This document shows positions 17,910 through 26,417 of a stretch of 55,372 bases of DNA, one piece after another. The notes under the pieces were generated by a model, which was given only the letters and a program-made list of their open reading frames with translations, made no database searches and was not told the origin of the DNA. Source of the stretch: Verrucomicrobiaceae bacterium (lineage in GTDB: Bacteria; Verrucomicrobiota; Verrucomicrobiia; Verrucomicrobiales; Verrucomicrobiaceae). The stretch is taken from positions 1 through 55,372 of the forward strand of contig JAIXZA010000020.1 of assembly GCA_027489965.1 (NCBI GenBank). Direction: 5' to 3'. A program made the translations under genes and the position numbers. The first letter of the stretch is position 1. Each line of letters starts with the position of its first letter.

Positions 17910-18767
17910 TTAGGACGCTGCGATATTTGCCAGAGCTGTGGCAGCGCGGGCTTTGGCCACTTCGGCTTTTCGCAAAATCTCATCAGGAGATGGAAGAGAA
18001 GCCAAGACATCAGCAGGGATAAAGCCATCGCCGACAAGCTTGGTGAGACATTTTTTACGCTCATCCAGAGCTTTGTCAGGACTACGCTCCTTGCCAAAAC
18101 GGCTCTTCGCGGCTGCGCTGCGATCTTTGAGCGCGGAGTAGATGTCGCCACCGAGCAGGGAGGAGATGTCCACTTTGATCTTTTCGCGACCTGCCTCCGC
18201 TTCGTTGATCTCGTCACCATTGATCGGCCCTGCCTGATATTTGGGGAACATGATGGCCACCTCAGGGCAGACGCGGGAGCAGGCAGGACAGTTGGTTTTG
18301 CAGTTGTCGTTGTTCTGCACTTGGATCTTGTTGTCCTCACTGACGCCATAGACGTCGAAGAGGCAGAAGCTCAGACACTGCATGCAGTTCGTGCAGCGGG
18401 AATAGTCGATGACAGGGAACCAAGGCTTCCATTTGCCAGGCTCATTCATGGGCTTGTCACCGCGCGTCTTCTCCACCAGAGACACAATTTCCTCGGCGGC
18501 CAGGCCAGTGATGTCGCGTGTATCGATCTTGATCTGCCCAGCCGCATCTTCGATCTCAGGTGCCTTTTGCTCTGGGAAAGAGCCGAGAAGCAGGAGATTC
18601 CGGTCATCATGCGGCATTGCGGGAGCCCCCGTGGCAGCGTGCGTGACGGCATAACCTTTATCCAAAAGGGCAGCCATGACTTTGGATCGGGCTTCAGCAT
18701 TGAGCGGGATAGCACCTTGGCCTTCGTAAAGCACCACGCGGAGAGGACGATGAATGTGAGTGATCAT
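17910..18767 (-). CDS. Ferredoxin-type protein with two 4Fe-4S clusters
   Basis: This 285-residue cytoplasmic protein has cluster ligands C125, C128, C131, C135 (CX2CX2CX3C) and C156, C160, C163, C167 (CX3CX2CX3C), so it should carry two 4Fe-4S clusters. Residues 1-100 form a separate alpha/beta region (VVLYEGQGAIPLNAEARSKV, then NLLLLGSF) that I cannot name. The C-terminal about 100 residues are charged and helical. The gene is 8 bp downstream of a small cysteine protein gene, which itself follows a radical SAM gene. The likely role is electron delivery to the radical SAM enzyme; this is inference from context. It converges on the haloperoxidase operon with only 29 bp between stops. Confidence 0.82.
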   Translation of the reverse strand: MITHIHRPLRVVLYEGQGAIPLNAEARSKVMAALLDKGYAVTHAATGAPAMPHDDRNLLLLGSFPEQKAPEIEDAAGQIKIDTRDITGLAAEEIVSLVEKTRGDKPMNEPGKWKPWFPVIDYSRCTNCMQCLSFCLFDVYGVSEDNKIQVQNNDNCKTNCPACSRVCPEVAIMFPKYQAGPINGDEINEAEAGREKIKVDISSLLGGDIYSALKDRSAAAKSRFGKERSPDKALDERKKCLTKLVGDGFIPADVLASLPSPDEILRKAEVAKARAATALANIAAS

Positions 18768-18775
18768 GACTGAGA

Positions 18776-19126
18776 TTATTCCATGGACGAAACGGGCACC
18801 GTGCCGAGCATCTGTCCGACGATTTCTTCTGCGGACTGATTACGCATATTTAAAATAGCGGCATCCGCTGAGAGTGGCGAGCCCGCCTGATGAAATAGCC
18901 CCTTCACCGCACGCGGATAACAGGCAGCGATGCGCAGTGACGAGCACTGAGAAAGGGCAGCCAGGCGTGGATCACGGTGGGCTGCCATCTCGCAGAGGTC
19001 GGACACCGTTTCAAAATTCACCCCAGCATCACAGAGACGCTGAAGGACTTCATTCTTAACTCCACTAGGTACGACCTGGGCATAAGCGCAGCGGCAGTAG
19101 AGAAGCGTAGGCGGACTATCGGGCAT
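18776..19126 (-). CDS. Small cysteine protein resembling an HdrA N-terminal domain
   Basis: The protein has 116 residues counted from the ATG at 19126; a TTG at 19138 would add four. It has no signal peptide. Cysteines lie at 11, 13, 32, 45, 61 and 69. The layout is a CxC near a beta strand, a DLCEMA block, and SSLRIAACYPRAVKGLF. It resembles the N-terminal region of heterodisulfide reductase subunit A (CHCG..., then LCS..., then VVAACxPRxHExxF), though at low similarity. It sits between a radical SAM gene (23 bp) and a two-cluster ferredoxin gene (8 bp), so an electron-transfer or thiol-relay role is inferred. The name is tentative. Confidence 0.6.
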   Translation of the reverse strand: MPDSPPTLLYCRCAYAQVVPSGVKNEVLQRLCDAGVNFETVSDLCEMAAHRDPRLAALSQCSSLRIAACYPRAVKGLFHQAGSPLSADAAILNMRNQSAEEIVGQMLGTVPVSSME

Positions 19127-19149
19127 GGGTATCAACAAAAAACGGGAGG

Positions 19150-20376
19150 TTACTGGATAGGCGATTTGGCCTTGGGATCGAGCTGCTTATATACGCCGAA
19201 GTCATGGTAGAAGTAGCGCTTGGCTACCTTATACATCCAGTGTTTTTCGGGGATCTCTTCCTCAGCACGCCACTGACTGGTGCGCGGCTTCATCGCCTCA
19301 GTCTCTGCCATGGCCGTCTGGCGAATAGTGGTATCCTTGGCACCATGTCGCAGAGCTAGCTCTTTCACCAAATCAGGACGCTCTAAAACGATGCAGCCGC
19401 GCGTATGCTGCGCAGCCGTTTCGCGGAAATCTTTCAGGAATGCGGACTGGGTAAAGACATCATAAATATCCCGATCTGTGCGAATGTTCTCCGTGGCAAA
19501 TTGGATGATCGGACATGGCTCAAGCCCACCCGTAGGGCCAATATGATGACTGATGCCAGTCGCCATCGGGCAGAGCGCTTTGCCATTGTGATCATAATAA
19601 GCATCCACAATCGCAATCGGCATCTCCGCGCGCATATCGGTAACGAAACGGCGCACTTTCGTGATCTGATCCGGCGTCAAAGCCAGCTGATCGTTGATCT
19701 TCGGCCCGACCGGACGGTAAGTGTGATACCATGTATAATGGACGCCCATATCAATGAGCTTTTGCAGCCACTCACGGTTCAAGAGGTCATCAATATTCGT
19801 CTGACAAAGACTCGTGGCCACACCCGTGAGCAGCTTGGCATTCAAGCAATTTTGCAGACCGCGAAGTGTGCGATTCAGTACATCTTTATTGCCACGTCGC
19901 TCATCACTGACAGTGCTATTCCCCTCCACACTCACCAGCGGTGTCGCATTGCCGAGTTTGCGCAGGGTTTGAGCTGCTTTTTCCGTGATGAGTTGGCCAT
20001 TGGTGAAAATTTGGAAATAGCAATCGGGATGCATCGCCAAAAAGTCGAACAATTCAGGATGCATGAAGGGCTCTCCGCCCAAGATCCCGAAGAAGGCGTT
20101 ACCGTGACGTTTCGCGTCATTGACGATCTTATTGAGTTCATCAAGCTTGATGGCTTCACGCGGCTTATCCACGTCCACCCAGCAGCCCTGGCAGCGCAGA
20201 TTGCAGGAGTTGAGAATGGAGATGTAAAGGAATGGCGGGAAGAACTCCCCTTTTTCCATGCGCTTCTTAAACAGCAACACAGAACGCGCGCCCTTGAAGC
20301 CAAAGTTCCAGCCGACCTTCGCTAAGCAAAGCGGGTCAACAGTGCGCATAATGCGGGATGTAAGTGAGAAAATCAT
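19150..20376 (-). CDS. Radical SAM protein
   Basis: This 408-residue protein has the radical SAM cluster motif C58-N-L-R-C62-Q-G-C65 and the GGEP strand (100-103), so it should cleave S-adenosylmethionine to the 5'-deoxyadenosyl radical. Further cysteines follow after residue 250 (LCPMATG, LEPCPIIQF, RGCIVLERP), possibly ligands of an auxiliary cluster like SPASM domains, although the spacing is not canonical. The substrate is unknown. The C-terminus has a block with HWMYKVAKRYFYHDFG that I do not recognise. It heads a compact set of three genes with a small cysteine protein and a ferredoxin, which may form its reductase. tadA lies 58 bp upstream on the same strand. Met at 20349 is an alternative start. 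Confidence 0.85.
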   Translation of the reverse strand: MIFSLTSRIMRTVDPLCLAKVGWNFGFKGARSVLLFKKRMEKGEFFPPFLYISILNSCNLRCQGCWVDVDKPREAIKLDELNKIVNDAKRHGNAFFGILGGEPFMHPELFDFLAMHPDCYFQIFTNGQLITEKAAQTLRKLGNATPLVSVEGNSTVSDERRGNKDVLNRTLRGLQNCLNAKLLTGVATSLCQTNIDDLLNREWLQKLIDMGVHYTWYHTYRPVGPKINDQLALTPDQITKVRRFVTDMRAEMPIAIVDAYYDHNGKALCPMATGISHHIGPTGGLEPCPIIQFATENIRTDRDIYDVFTQSAFLKDFRETAAQHTRGCIVLERPDLVKELALRHGAKDTTIRQTAMAETEAMKPRTSQWRAEEEIPEKHWMYKVAKRYFYHDFGVYKQLDPKAKSPIQ

Positions 20377-20434
20377 GAGATCGTAAACTGGGAAAAGCAG
20401 GCGCTAAGGAAAATGGTATCGCTCAATAAACGCA

Positions 20435-20992
20435 TCAGGGACCATCAAAAATCGTGGCATTTCCATTTTGCAGCAGGTTTGCAGCGCCTTTGATGTGAAC
20501 CAGCCCATCTTGCTTGCGTTTCCGAGCCTCCGCAAAAAACTCCTTCAGCACATGCACACACTCATCACCAAGGACGCCGGAGGTAATCTCGCAACTGTGA
20601 TTGAGATTCGGTGCCTGAAGCAGATTCCAAAAGCCACCCGCAGCGCCTCCTTTCACATCAGGGCAGCCAAAGATCACGCGCCGGATACGACAATGCACGA
20701 TAGCTCCCGCGCACATCGGACAGGGCTCTTTGGTCACATAGAGATCACATTCATTGAGACGCCAGTCCTCCATCGCGCTTTCGGCCTGAGTTAATGCCAG
20801 CATCTCGGCATGGGCCGTAGCATCTTTCAGCGTTTCTACCTGATTCCAGGCTCTCGCGATAATATTCCCCTGATGCACGATGACTGCCCCGATAGGCACC
20901 TCATCCTGTCGAGCTGCCTTGCGCGCCTGACGAAGGGCCTCCCGCATAAAATGGTCGTCGGTGTTGAAGGAAATTAGCTCTGGCTCAATCAT
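20435..20992 (-). CDS. tadA: tRNA-specific adenosine deaminase TadA
   Basis: This 185-residue zinc deaminase would convert A34 to inosine in tRNA-Arg(ACG). The cytidine/deoxycytidylate deaminase fold is marked by H61-A-E63 (zinc ligand and proton shuttle) and P90-C91-P-M-C94 (zinc ligands). The TadA-specific tail is present: RIRRVIFGCPDVKGGAAGG, then NHSCEITSGVLGDEC and a helical end. A guanine deaminase is less likely because of this tail. The protein is about 20 residues longer than E. coli TadA at the C-terminus. Confidence 0.9.
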   Translation of the reverse strand: MIEPELISFNTDDHFMREALRQARKAARQDEVPIGAVIVHQGNIIARAWNQVETLKDATAHAEMLALTQAESAMEDWRLNECDLYVTKEPCPMCAGAIVHCRIRRVIFGCPDVKGGAAGGFWNLLQAPNLNHSCEITSGVLGDECVHVLKEFFAEARKRKQDGLVHIKGAANLLQNGNATIFDGP

Positions 20993-21057
20993 TGAACGAT
21001 GGTGCGTTGGGATGCCTAGAAGCGCAAGACAGCAGTGAATATTATTCTGAAACGATA

Positions 21058-21091
21058 CAAAAAAACGGCGTGAATTGCTCCACGCCGTTTT
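21058..21091 (-). terminator. Rho-independent terminator of the DUF1501 gene
   Basis: A perfect 11-bp stem (21062-21072 with 21081-21091) encloses an 8-base loop and is followed on the - strand by seven T residues. It lies 28 bp after the stop of the DUF1501 gene. Confidence 0.92.
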
Positions 21092-21118
21092 GAGTTCTAA
21101 ATCAACGAAGTCTTGAGA

Positions 21119-22453
21119 TTACGCGATCCACTCGTTCATGATGCGACCACCATTGACGATATCAATCGGGCGCCCACCGTCAGCGACGATACGCTTTTCA
21201 CTGTTGATACCGAGGAGACGATACATGGTGCGAGCGAGATCTTCAGGACCCACTGCATCACGATCAGGCTCGCCGCCGAGGGCGTCAGAAGCACCGTGGA
21301 TGTAGCCCTCCTTCACGCCACCACCAGCAAGGGCGACTGAGAAGACGCGTGGCCAGTGGTCACGACCATTGGTGCCATTGATCTTCGGCGTGCGACCAAA
21401 TTCTGAGCTGACCATGACGAGGGTCTTTTTGAGCATCCCGCGATCTGAGAGATCGGTGATGAGGCGTGCAAAAGCCTGGTCAAAGTTCGGAGCCTGACCA
21501 TCGAAAGCGCTCTTGATATTGCTGTGGTGATCCCAGCCGCCATAGTTCACAGAAACCATGCGCACGCCAGACTCGACGAGACGACGAGCCAAGAGGAAAC
21601 GCTGACCGGCGGTGTTACGACCGTATTCGTCACGAAGTTTATCAGACTCCTTGTTCAAGTCGAAAGCTTCGCGTGCCTGAGTGCTGCTGAGAAGGCCGTA
21701 GGCGGCCTGATAGAAGCTGTCCATAGCGTTGATGGAGTCGGCTTTTTCGATGCTGCGGAAGTGGTCATCTACAGTGCCCAGAAGACTGCGGCGGCGATCA
21801 AAACGCTTCTCATCAATGTCTTTCGGAGAAAGCAGATCGCGAACGCTGAATCCCTTGTCCGCAGGATCACTGCCCAAAGCGAAAGGTCCAAAAGCACTGC
21901 TCATGTAACCCGTACCCTGATCTGGAGCGACCATGTTTGGCACAGCCACATAAGGCGGCAAGTTATTGCGGGAGCCCTGCTCATGAGAAATCACCGAGCC
22001 AAAGCTTGGGAACTTGATCGCTGGGCTTGGGCGATAACCCGTAAACATGTTGTGTGTACCGCGCTCATGAGCGGCTTCACCATGAGTCATGCTGCGCACG
22101 ACCGTCAGCTTGTTCATGATCTTGGAGATGTTTTTGAACTGCTCACCCACATACTCTCCAGGAATAGAGGTCTTGATCGGCGTGTAGGGGCCACGATAAT
22201 CGGGGCTGGCAAAAGGTTTCGGGTCCCAGGACTCATGCTGGGCCATACCACCAGGAAGATAGATGTGAATGATCGAATCTGCGATAGGCTTAAAGGTCTC
22301 CACATCCGGCATAGCCGTGGAAGCCTGGAGACGAAGCATGTCTGGCAGAGTCAATCCAAGTCCGCCGAGCATTCCAGCGTAGAGGAAGTCACGACGGCTG
22401 ACACCTGAACGGAGATCGAGATGGTTACCTTGGCAATTGGGATGCATTTTCAT
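21119..22453 (-). CDS. DUF1501 family protein, Tat-exported
   Basis: This 444-residue protein has a twin-arginine-type N-terminus (S-R20-R21-D-F-L followed by a hydrophobic glycine-rich stretch), so export in folded form is expected. The body is a typical DUF1501 domain, related to the alkaline-phosphatase/sulfatase superfamily: a HIYLPGGMAQHESWDPKP opening, VRSMTHGEAAHERGTHNMFTG, GWDHHSN, and a VMVSSEFGRTPKINGTNGRDHWPRVFS block. The function is not established; members abound in Planctomycetes and Verrucomicrobia, usually beside a DUF1549/DUF1553 gene. No such partner is next to this copy. A strong terminator follows. The usable start is at 22453 or 22447. Confidence 0.9.
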   Translation of the reverse strand: MKMHPNCQGNHLDLRSGVSRRDFLYAGMLGGLGLTLPDMLRLQASTAMPDVETFKPIADSIIHIYLPGGMAQHESWDPKPFASPDYRGPYTPIKTSIPGEYVGEQFKNISKIMNKLTVVRSMTHGEAAHERGTHNMFTGYRPSPAIKFPSFGSVISHEQGSRNNLPPYVAVPNMVAPDQGTGYMSSAFGPFALGSDPADKGFSVRDLLSPKDIDEKRFDRRRSLLGTVDDHFRSIEKADSINAMDSFYQAAYGLLSSTQAREAFDLNKESDKLRDEYGRNTAGQRFLLARRLVESGVRMVSVNYGGWDHHSNIKSAFDGQAPNFDQAFARLITDLSDRGMLKKTLVMVSSEFGRTPKINGTNGRDHWPRVFSVALAGGGVKEGYIHGASDALGGEPDRDAVGPEDLARTMYRLLGINSEKRIVADGGRPIDIVNGGRIMNEWIA

Positions 22454-22563
22454 GGCGATTTGTGTGCGGATATTGTTATCTTGCGGGGGAGATTACGCCT
22501 TCTGTCGGGAGTTCTTGCAGTTACGAAAAAGTTTTTCACATTTTTTTCGGCTCCGCAGAACCT

Positions 22564-23757
22564 TCACTCCCCTTCCCCTGGATTCGCTGTCAAAGCCGTC
22601 ACCCAACCTGACACCACCAGATCAGTGATCCATAACTGATCACTACCTGTCGATTCATGAGAGTAGCACACTTTCACCGTGAGCGCAGCCAGCTCACCAC
22701 CAGCGCTACGTAAAAGATAATCGATCTGTCGATCCAAGTCACTACCACGCGGCAAATAGCCATAGACAGGCGCGGCTGAAGGATTCCCTGCTGGCACCAT
22801 CTGCACACAACGTAGGGCATCAGCATCGCTGAAATGCCCAGAAAAATGAACCGCAGGCGCAGCCAAAACACGCATCAGAATGGGCGTCTTCGGGCGTGAC
22901 TGCCGCATTTGCTCCCAGTCAAGATCGCCCAAAGCCACAAAACTCGGCCAGTCCACCATCGGTCCCTCAGGTGTCGCGACCACGGCTGCGAAGCGCTTCG
23001 TGCCATCTTTTAAAACCACCCGAAATTCTGTAAAACTCTCCTGACTTTTCAGGCCATACTCGATCTGATCATAAGGAATAGCCCCTGAAGGATGCTTTCC
23101 GTAATAATCATGCAAAGACTCCTTCAAAGCTGAGGCATTCGCCACCAGCTTCATCCGATCCTCGACCGAGCCTGCCGCCAAGAATCTCTCCAGCACTAGA
23201 CGAGGCTCTGAGGTCAGCGCCATCGACTCGTCGTTTTTCTGTGTCGATCTAAAACTCAGTTTTTTAACCGGAGCTACAGCCGTGACTGCCTTGATCCCCT
23301 TCACAGGAACATCTACGGTTAACCTGGGCGGAACCGCTTCTTGAATCAAACGAGCCTCTTCTTGGCGGTCAACAACAGCGGGAGCATCTTTGGACACTCT
23401 GGTCCAAACCCCCATCCATTGCAAAACCGAAGCAATCGCAACCAATGCAGCCACAGTACCAACAGACCCGAGAAACAACCGCCGCATCCCTTGAATCTCA
23501 GGATCGGCACACATCCGCTCAAAAGCATCCCCAGGTAGCTGTTGGGGTTCAAACGAAATTTCAGGCTTCTCAATTAGATCGGTAGGGGAAGTCGGACCCA
23601 CTAGTAAAGCCTTGCGCTTACTCTTACTTTCCCGTCCCGCCACCTGCAGCATGATGGACTTTCCACAGACCGGACAAGGCCGCGAGCGCGTCACTGCCGT
23701 CACCTGAATTTCTACAGGTGTTTCGCAATGAGGACATGTCAGCGCAGCAACGGGCAT
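22564..23757 (-). CDS. Zinc-ribbon membrane protein of unknown function
   Basis: The protein has 397 residues from the ATG at 23757; the frame is open to a TTG at 23763. An N-terminal zinc ribbon (CPHC and CPVC, 20 residues apart) is followed by a basic linker, one transmembrane helix (about 95-115), and a long C-terminal region of about 280 residues that should be periplasmic. That region has a ...LESFTEFRVVLKDGTKRFAAVVATPEGPMVDWPSF... type of layout, with a short SH3-like or cystatin-like beta pattern and no named domain that I recognise. Similar zinc-ribbon plus single-helix proteins are common in Verrucomicrobiota. It is divergent from the propeller protein gene. Confidence 0.75.
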   Translation of the reverse strand: MPVAALTCPHCETPVEIQVTAVTRSRPCPVCGKSIMLQVAGRESKSKRKALLVGPTSPTDLIEKPEISFEPQQLPGDAFERMCADPEIQGMRRLFLGSVGTVAALVAIASVLQWMGVWTRVSKDAPAVVDRQEEARLIQEAVPPRLTVDVPVKGIKAVTAVAPVKKLSFRSTQKNDESMALTSEPRLVLERFLAAGSVEDRMKLVANASALKESLHDYYGKHPSGAIPYDQIEYGLKSQESFTEFRVVLKDGTKRFAAVVATPEGPMVDWPSFVALGDLDWEQMRQSRPKTPILMRVLAAPAVHFSGHFSDADALRCVQMVPAGNPSAAPVYGYLPRGSDLDRQIDYLLRSAGGELAALTVKVCYSHESTGSDQLWITDLVVSGWVTALTANPGEGE

Positions 23758-23964
23758 AAACAAAAGTAACCGTCTAACATGAAGGCAAAAAGACCAGATC
23801 GCAACCGACTAGATTTTATAGTGATAAAGAAGGAAGGAACCATTGTCTTAGCCTAAATCCCTGCTCCTCTATTTCAGTGCGGTTTCTGGTGTCTGTTTTG
23901 CTTTAGAATCTTGTGAGGCGAAATAGTCTTGCTTCAGATCGAGCGAAATGTCAGCATTCCGCGC

Positions 23965-24990
23965 ATGAACTATTCGTCCATCGCCTCGGGGTTGATCTTC
24001 GGTCTGTTCGGCGTATGCCAAGCTCAAGAGGGCGTACTTGAACGCATGTCACGAAGTCTGGACAACATCCAGTCCCAACTCAAAGCAAGCAAGACCGTGG
24101 ACCGCCGCACTGAGCCGGGCTTTCGGGCGCTTTACACAATGAAACCTGGGGACGCGAAAGCACGATTCCTCTTCGCTGCCCCCGGCATGATCTCCACCGC
24201 AACGCCTGAGTGGTCACATCGCGGTAGTTTGTTGGCCTTTGATTGCGTGCCTGCCGTGGATCATTTAATGGAAAGCAAAATCGGCGTCTATGCCGTAGGC
24301 GGACCGTTCAAAGGGCAGTCTGTCATGCTCGGTTACGGCAACGTCCCGAGTTGGTCGCCTGATGATCGCCAGATCACCTTCCTGCTCAATCCCGGCAATC
24401 CCATGGACGCGCCAGGTGGCGTCTGGGTCATGAACGCCGACGGTTCGGATCGGAGGTGGTTGTGCAATGGCTCCTACCCTCGGTGGTCGCCTGATGGCAA
24501 GGACATCGTTTTTAAAGGCCTAGACCAGGAGCCGAACAATCTAGGCTTCTACAATTTCAAGACTGGTTCCACACGGTTTATTCTCGGCGACGCCGTAGGC
24601 GTGGAGTTCGGCGGTGCCACTTGGTCTAAGGACAGCAAACGGGTTTATTTCATCGCGCTCAAAGATGGCCGCCAACACATCGCAAGCGTCGAAGTCAGTG
24701 GCCGTCTCGATACGCTGCGCTTTATCTATACGGAATCTCGCCAGCACCATGAACTCGTGGGACCGCCCGTTGTCTCCCCAGATGGCGAAAAGATCGTCTT
24801 CGCCATCCAAGACAAAATCCGTCCCACCCAGGGGAATCGCCTTTGGCTCAACACCTTCATCTATCATCTCCCACTCAACGAAGCCTCGGCTGCACCGACC
24901 CTGCTGGAGCCGCACGAAATAGGATTGATCAACCGAGGCATGATGTGGTCTCGTGATGGTAAAACCCTTGTCTTTTCCAGTGAGCGATAG
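23965..24990 (+). CDS. Exported TolB-like WD40/PD40 propeller protein
   Basis: This 341-residue protein has an N-terminal signal peptide (about 1-20, ending CQAQ) and repeated PD40 blades: PSWSPDDRQITFLL, RWSPDGKDIVFKG, ATWSKDSKRVYFIA, VVSPDGEKIVFAI and MMWSRDGKTLVFSSER. This is the pattern of TolB-type beta-propellers in the periplasm. The protein stops directly after the last blade, with no extra C-terminal domain, and there is no TolB N-terminal domain or neighbouring tol/pal gene, so it is not TolB itself. The ATG at 23965 is preferred over a TTG at 23929. hprK begins about 100 bp downstream, and co-transcription is uncertain. Confidence 0.8.
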   Translation: MNYSSIASGLIFGLFGVCQAQEGVLERMSRSLDNIQSQLKASKTVDRRTEPGFRALYTMKPGDAKARFLFAAPGMISTATPEWSHRGSLLAFDCVPAVDHLMESKIGVYAVGGPFKGQSVMLGYGNVPSWSPDDRQITFLLNPGNPMDAPGGVWVMNADGSDRRWLCNGSYPRWSPDGKDIVFKGLDQEPNNLGFYNFKTGSTRFILGDAVGVEFGGATWSKDSKRVYFIALKDGRQHIASVEVSGRLDTLRFIYTESRQHHELVGPPVVSPDGEKIVFAIQDKIRPTQGNRLWLNTFIYHLPLNEASAAPTLLEPHEIGLINRGMMWSRDGKTLVFSSER

Positions 24991-25094
24991 TTGGAATGCA
25001 AAACGAAAAATCTCGAATATTTGGCAAATGACGGCTGGATCAAAAATTATTTTTAGCTCTTGGGAAAATGGATCCTTTTGGCTAAGATGCAGGT

Positions 25095-26063
25095 ATGAGC
25101 ATGCCGACCAAGGTTAAACGCCCATCTTTCATCACTGTCGGCGACTTTTTCACCAAAAATGAAAAAGCACTGAAACTGCGACTTGTCGGCTCGGATGTCG
25201 GCTTCACGAGGAAGATCTGGGAGCCGTCGGTGAATCGCCCTGGATTGGCGCTCTCGGGCTTTTTCACTTATTTTGCTTACAAACGCATTCAGACGATTGG
25301 CAACTCAGAGCTTTCCTTTTTGGAAGGGCTGGAGCCAAAGGTCCGGGCTGGACGCTTCAGCCAACTTTGTTCCTGGGAGATTCCCTGCATCGTTGTGGCC
25401 CGAGGACATCGGCTACCGGAGGAAATGGTGGCTATCGCCAATGAAGCTGGCATCTCCGTTTTTCATACCAGCATGGTGACGATGAAGTTCCTCAATGCGG
25501 CCACGATCAAGCTGGAGACCGCCTTTGCGCCTACCATGACCGTGCACGGCTGCATGGTGGACGTCCAGGGAATCGGCGTGCTCGTCCAGGGCAGCAGTGG
25601 TAGTGGCAAGAGTGAAAGCGTCATTGGCCTGCTCCAGCGTGGAGCCAGTCTGGTAGCGGATGATGCCGTGAAACTGCGCTTGATCGAAGATCGTGAAATC
25701 AGCGCCACTGCGCCAGAAATGACACGCGACATGATCGAAATCCGCGGCCTCGGCATTCTGAATGTGGCCGCGCTTTTTGGCGTTGGCTCGGTCCGCCTGA
25801 GCAAACGATTGGATCTGGTCGTGAATCTTGTCCACGTAGCCGAGGCTGAAAACCTGGAGCGGGTCGGCACTGAACAGCTGACCATCGACATGATGGGACT
25901 GTCGATTCCCAAAGTAGATATCCCTGTCGCCCCTGGCCGCGATGTGGCAGGCCTGATCGAATTAGCAGCTCTGAACCACAAATTACGTTCTTTTGGTTAC
26001 AATAGCGCCGTACAGTTTGATCAAAGGTTGTTGAAAAAAATGGCAGACGATCAATTAGGTTAA
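25095..26063 (+). CDS. hprK: HPr kinase/phosphorylase
   Basis: This 322-residue cytoplasmic enzyme phosphorylates and dephosphorylates a serine of HPr. Family marks are H151 in the VHGCMVDVQGIG block, the Walker A loop GSSGSGKS (166-173), the following D189-D190, and the K/P signature EIRGLGILNV (215-224). The N-terminal regulatory domain is complete. The HPr gene follows after 24 bp. In Firmicutes this pair controls carbon catabolite repression. In this phylum the pair usually occurs without sugar permeases, and no enzyme I or permease is in the window. Confidence 0.96.
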   Translation: MSMPTKVKRPSFITVGDFFTKNEKALKLRLVGSDVGFTRKIWEPSVNRPGLALSGFFTYFAYKRIQTIGNSELSFLEGLEPKVRAGRFSQLCSWEIPCIVVARGHRLPEEMVAIANEAGISVFHTSMVTMKFLNAATIKLETAFAPTMTVHGCMVDVQGIGVLVQGSSGSGKSESVIGLLQRGASLVADDAVKLRLIEDREISATAPEMTRDMIEIRGLGILNVAALFGVGSVRLSKRLDLVVNLVHVAEAENLERVGTEQLTIDMMGLSIPKVDIPVAPGRDVAGLIELAALNHKLRSFGYNSAVQFDQRLLKKMADDQLG

Positions 26064-26087
26064 TCAAGCCAACCGCCCCACTTCCCC

Positions 26088-26360
26088 ATGACGCTCAATA
26101 AAGACCTCACGATCCGCAATAAGATGGGCATGCATGCCCGTCCAGCTGCTCAGTTCGTCAAACGCGCCAGCAAGTATAAATGCGATATCTGGGTGGAAAA
26201 AGATGATGAGCCTGTGAATGGCAAAAGCATCATGGGACTCATGATGCTGGCCGCAGGCAAAGGTGAGACGATCAAGCTCATCACCGATGGGATTGACGCT
26301 GAAGAAGCCATGGCAGACCTGGAAGAACTGGTCCAAACCGGCTTTGGTGACGTGGAATAA
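26088..26360 (+). CDS. ptsH: Phosphocarrier protein HPr
   Basis: This 90-residue protein has the phosphorylatable H16 in GMHARPAAQF and the regulatory S47 in NGKSIMGLM, so both the enzyme I site and the HPr-kinase site are intact. The rest follows the HPr pattern (MMLAAGKGETIKLITDGIDAEEA). It is encoded 24 bp after hprK, its kinase. No other PTS component is nearby. It could act as a true phosphocarrier, as a nitrogen-PTS NPr-like regulator, or as a regulator only. Confidence 0.95.
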   Translation: MTLNKDLTIRNKMGMHARPAAQFVKRASKYKCDIWVEKDDEPVNGKSIMGLMMLAAGKGETIKLITDGIDAEEAMADLEELVQTGFGDVE

Positions 26361-26417
26361 ATAGGGAACCAGACCAGAACCTATCGGAAGGCTTTATCCA
26401 ACAGAGCCGTGCCGTCT

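Noticed and set aside
17897..18349. 150-residue frame overlapping the ferredoxin gene on the same strand
   Set aside because: It is a different phase of the ferredoxin gene, which has the complete set of cluster cysteines.
19405..20325. 306-residue frame opposite the radical SAM gene
   Set aside because: Antisense to a gene with clear radical SAM motifs; no domain or start signal of its own.
21524..22408. 294-residue frame opposite the DUF1501 gene
   Set aside because: Antisense shadow of a conserved gene; no recognisable features.
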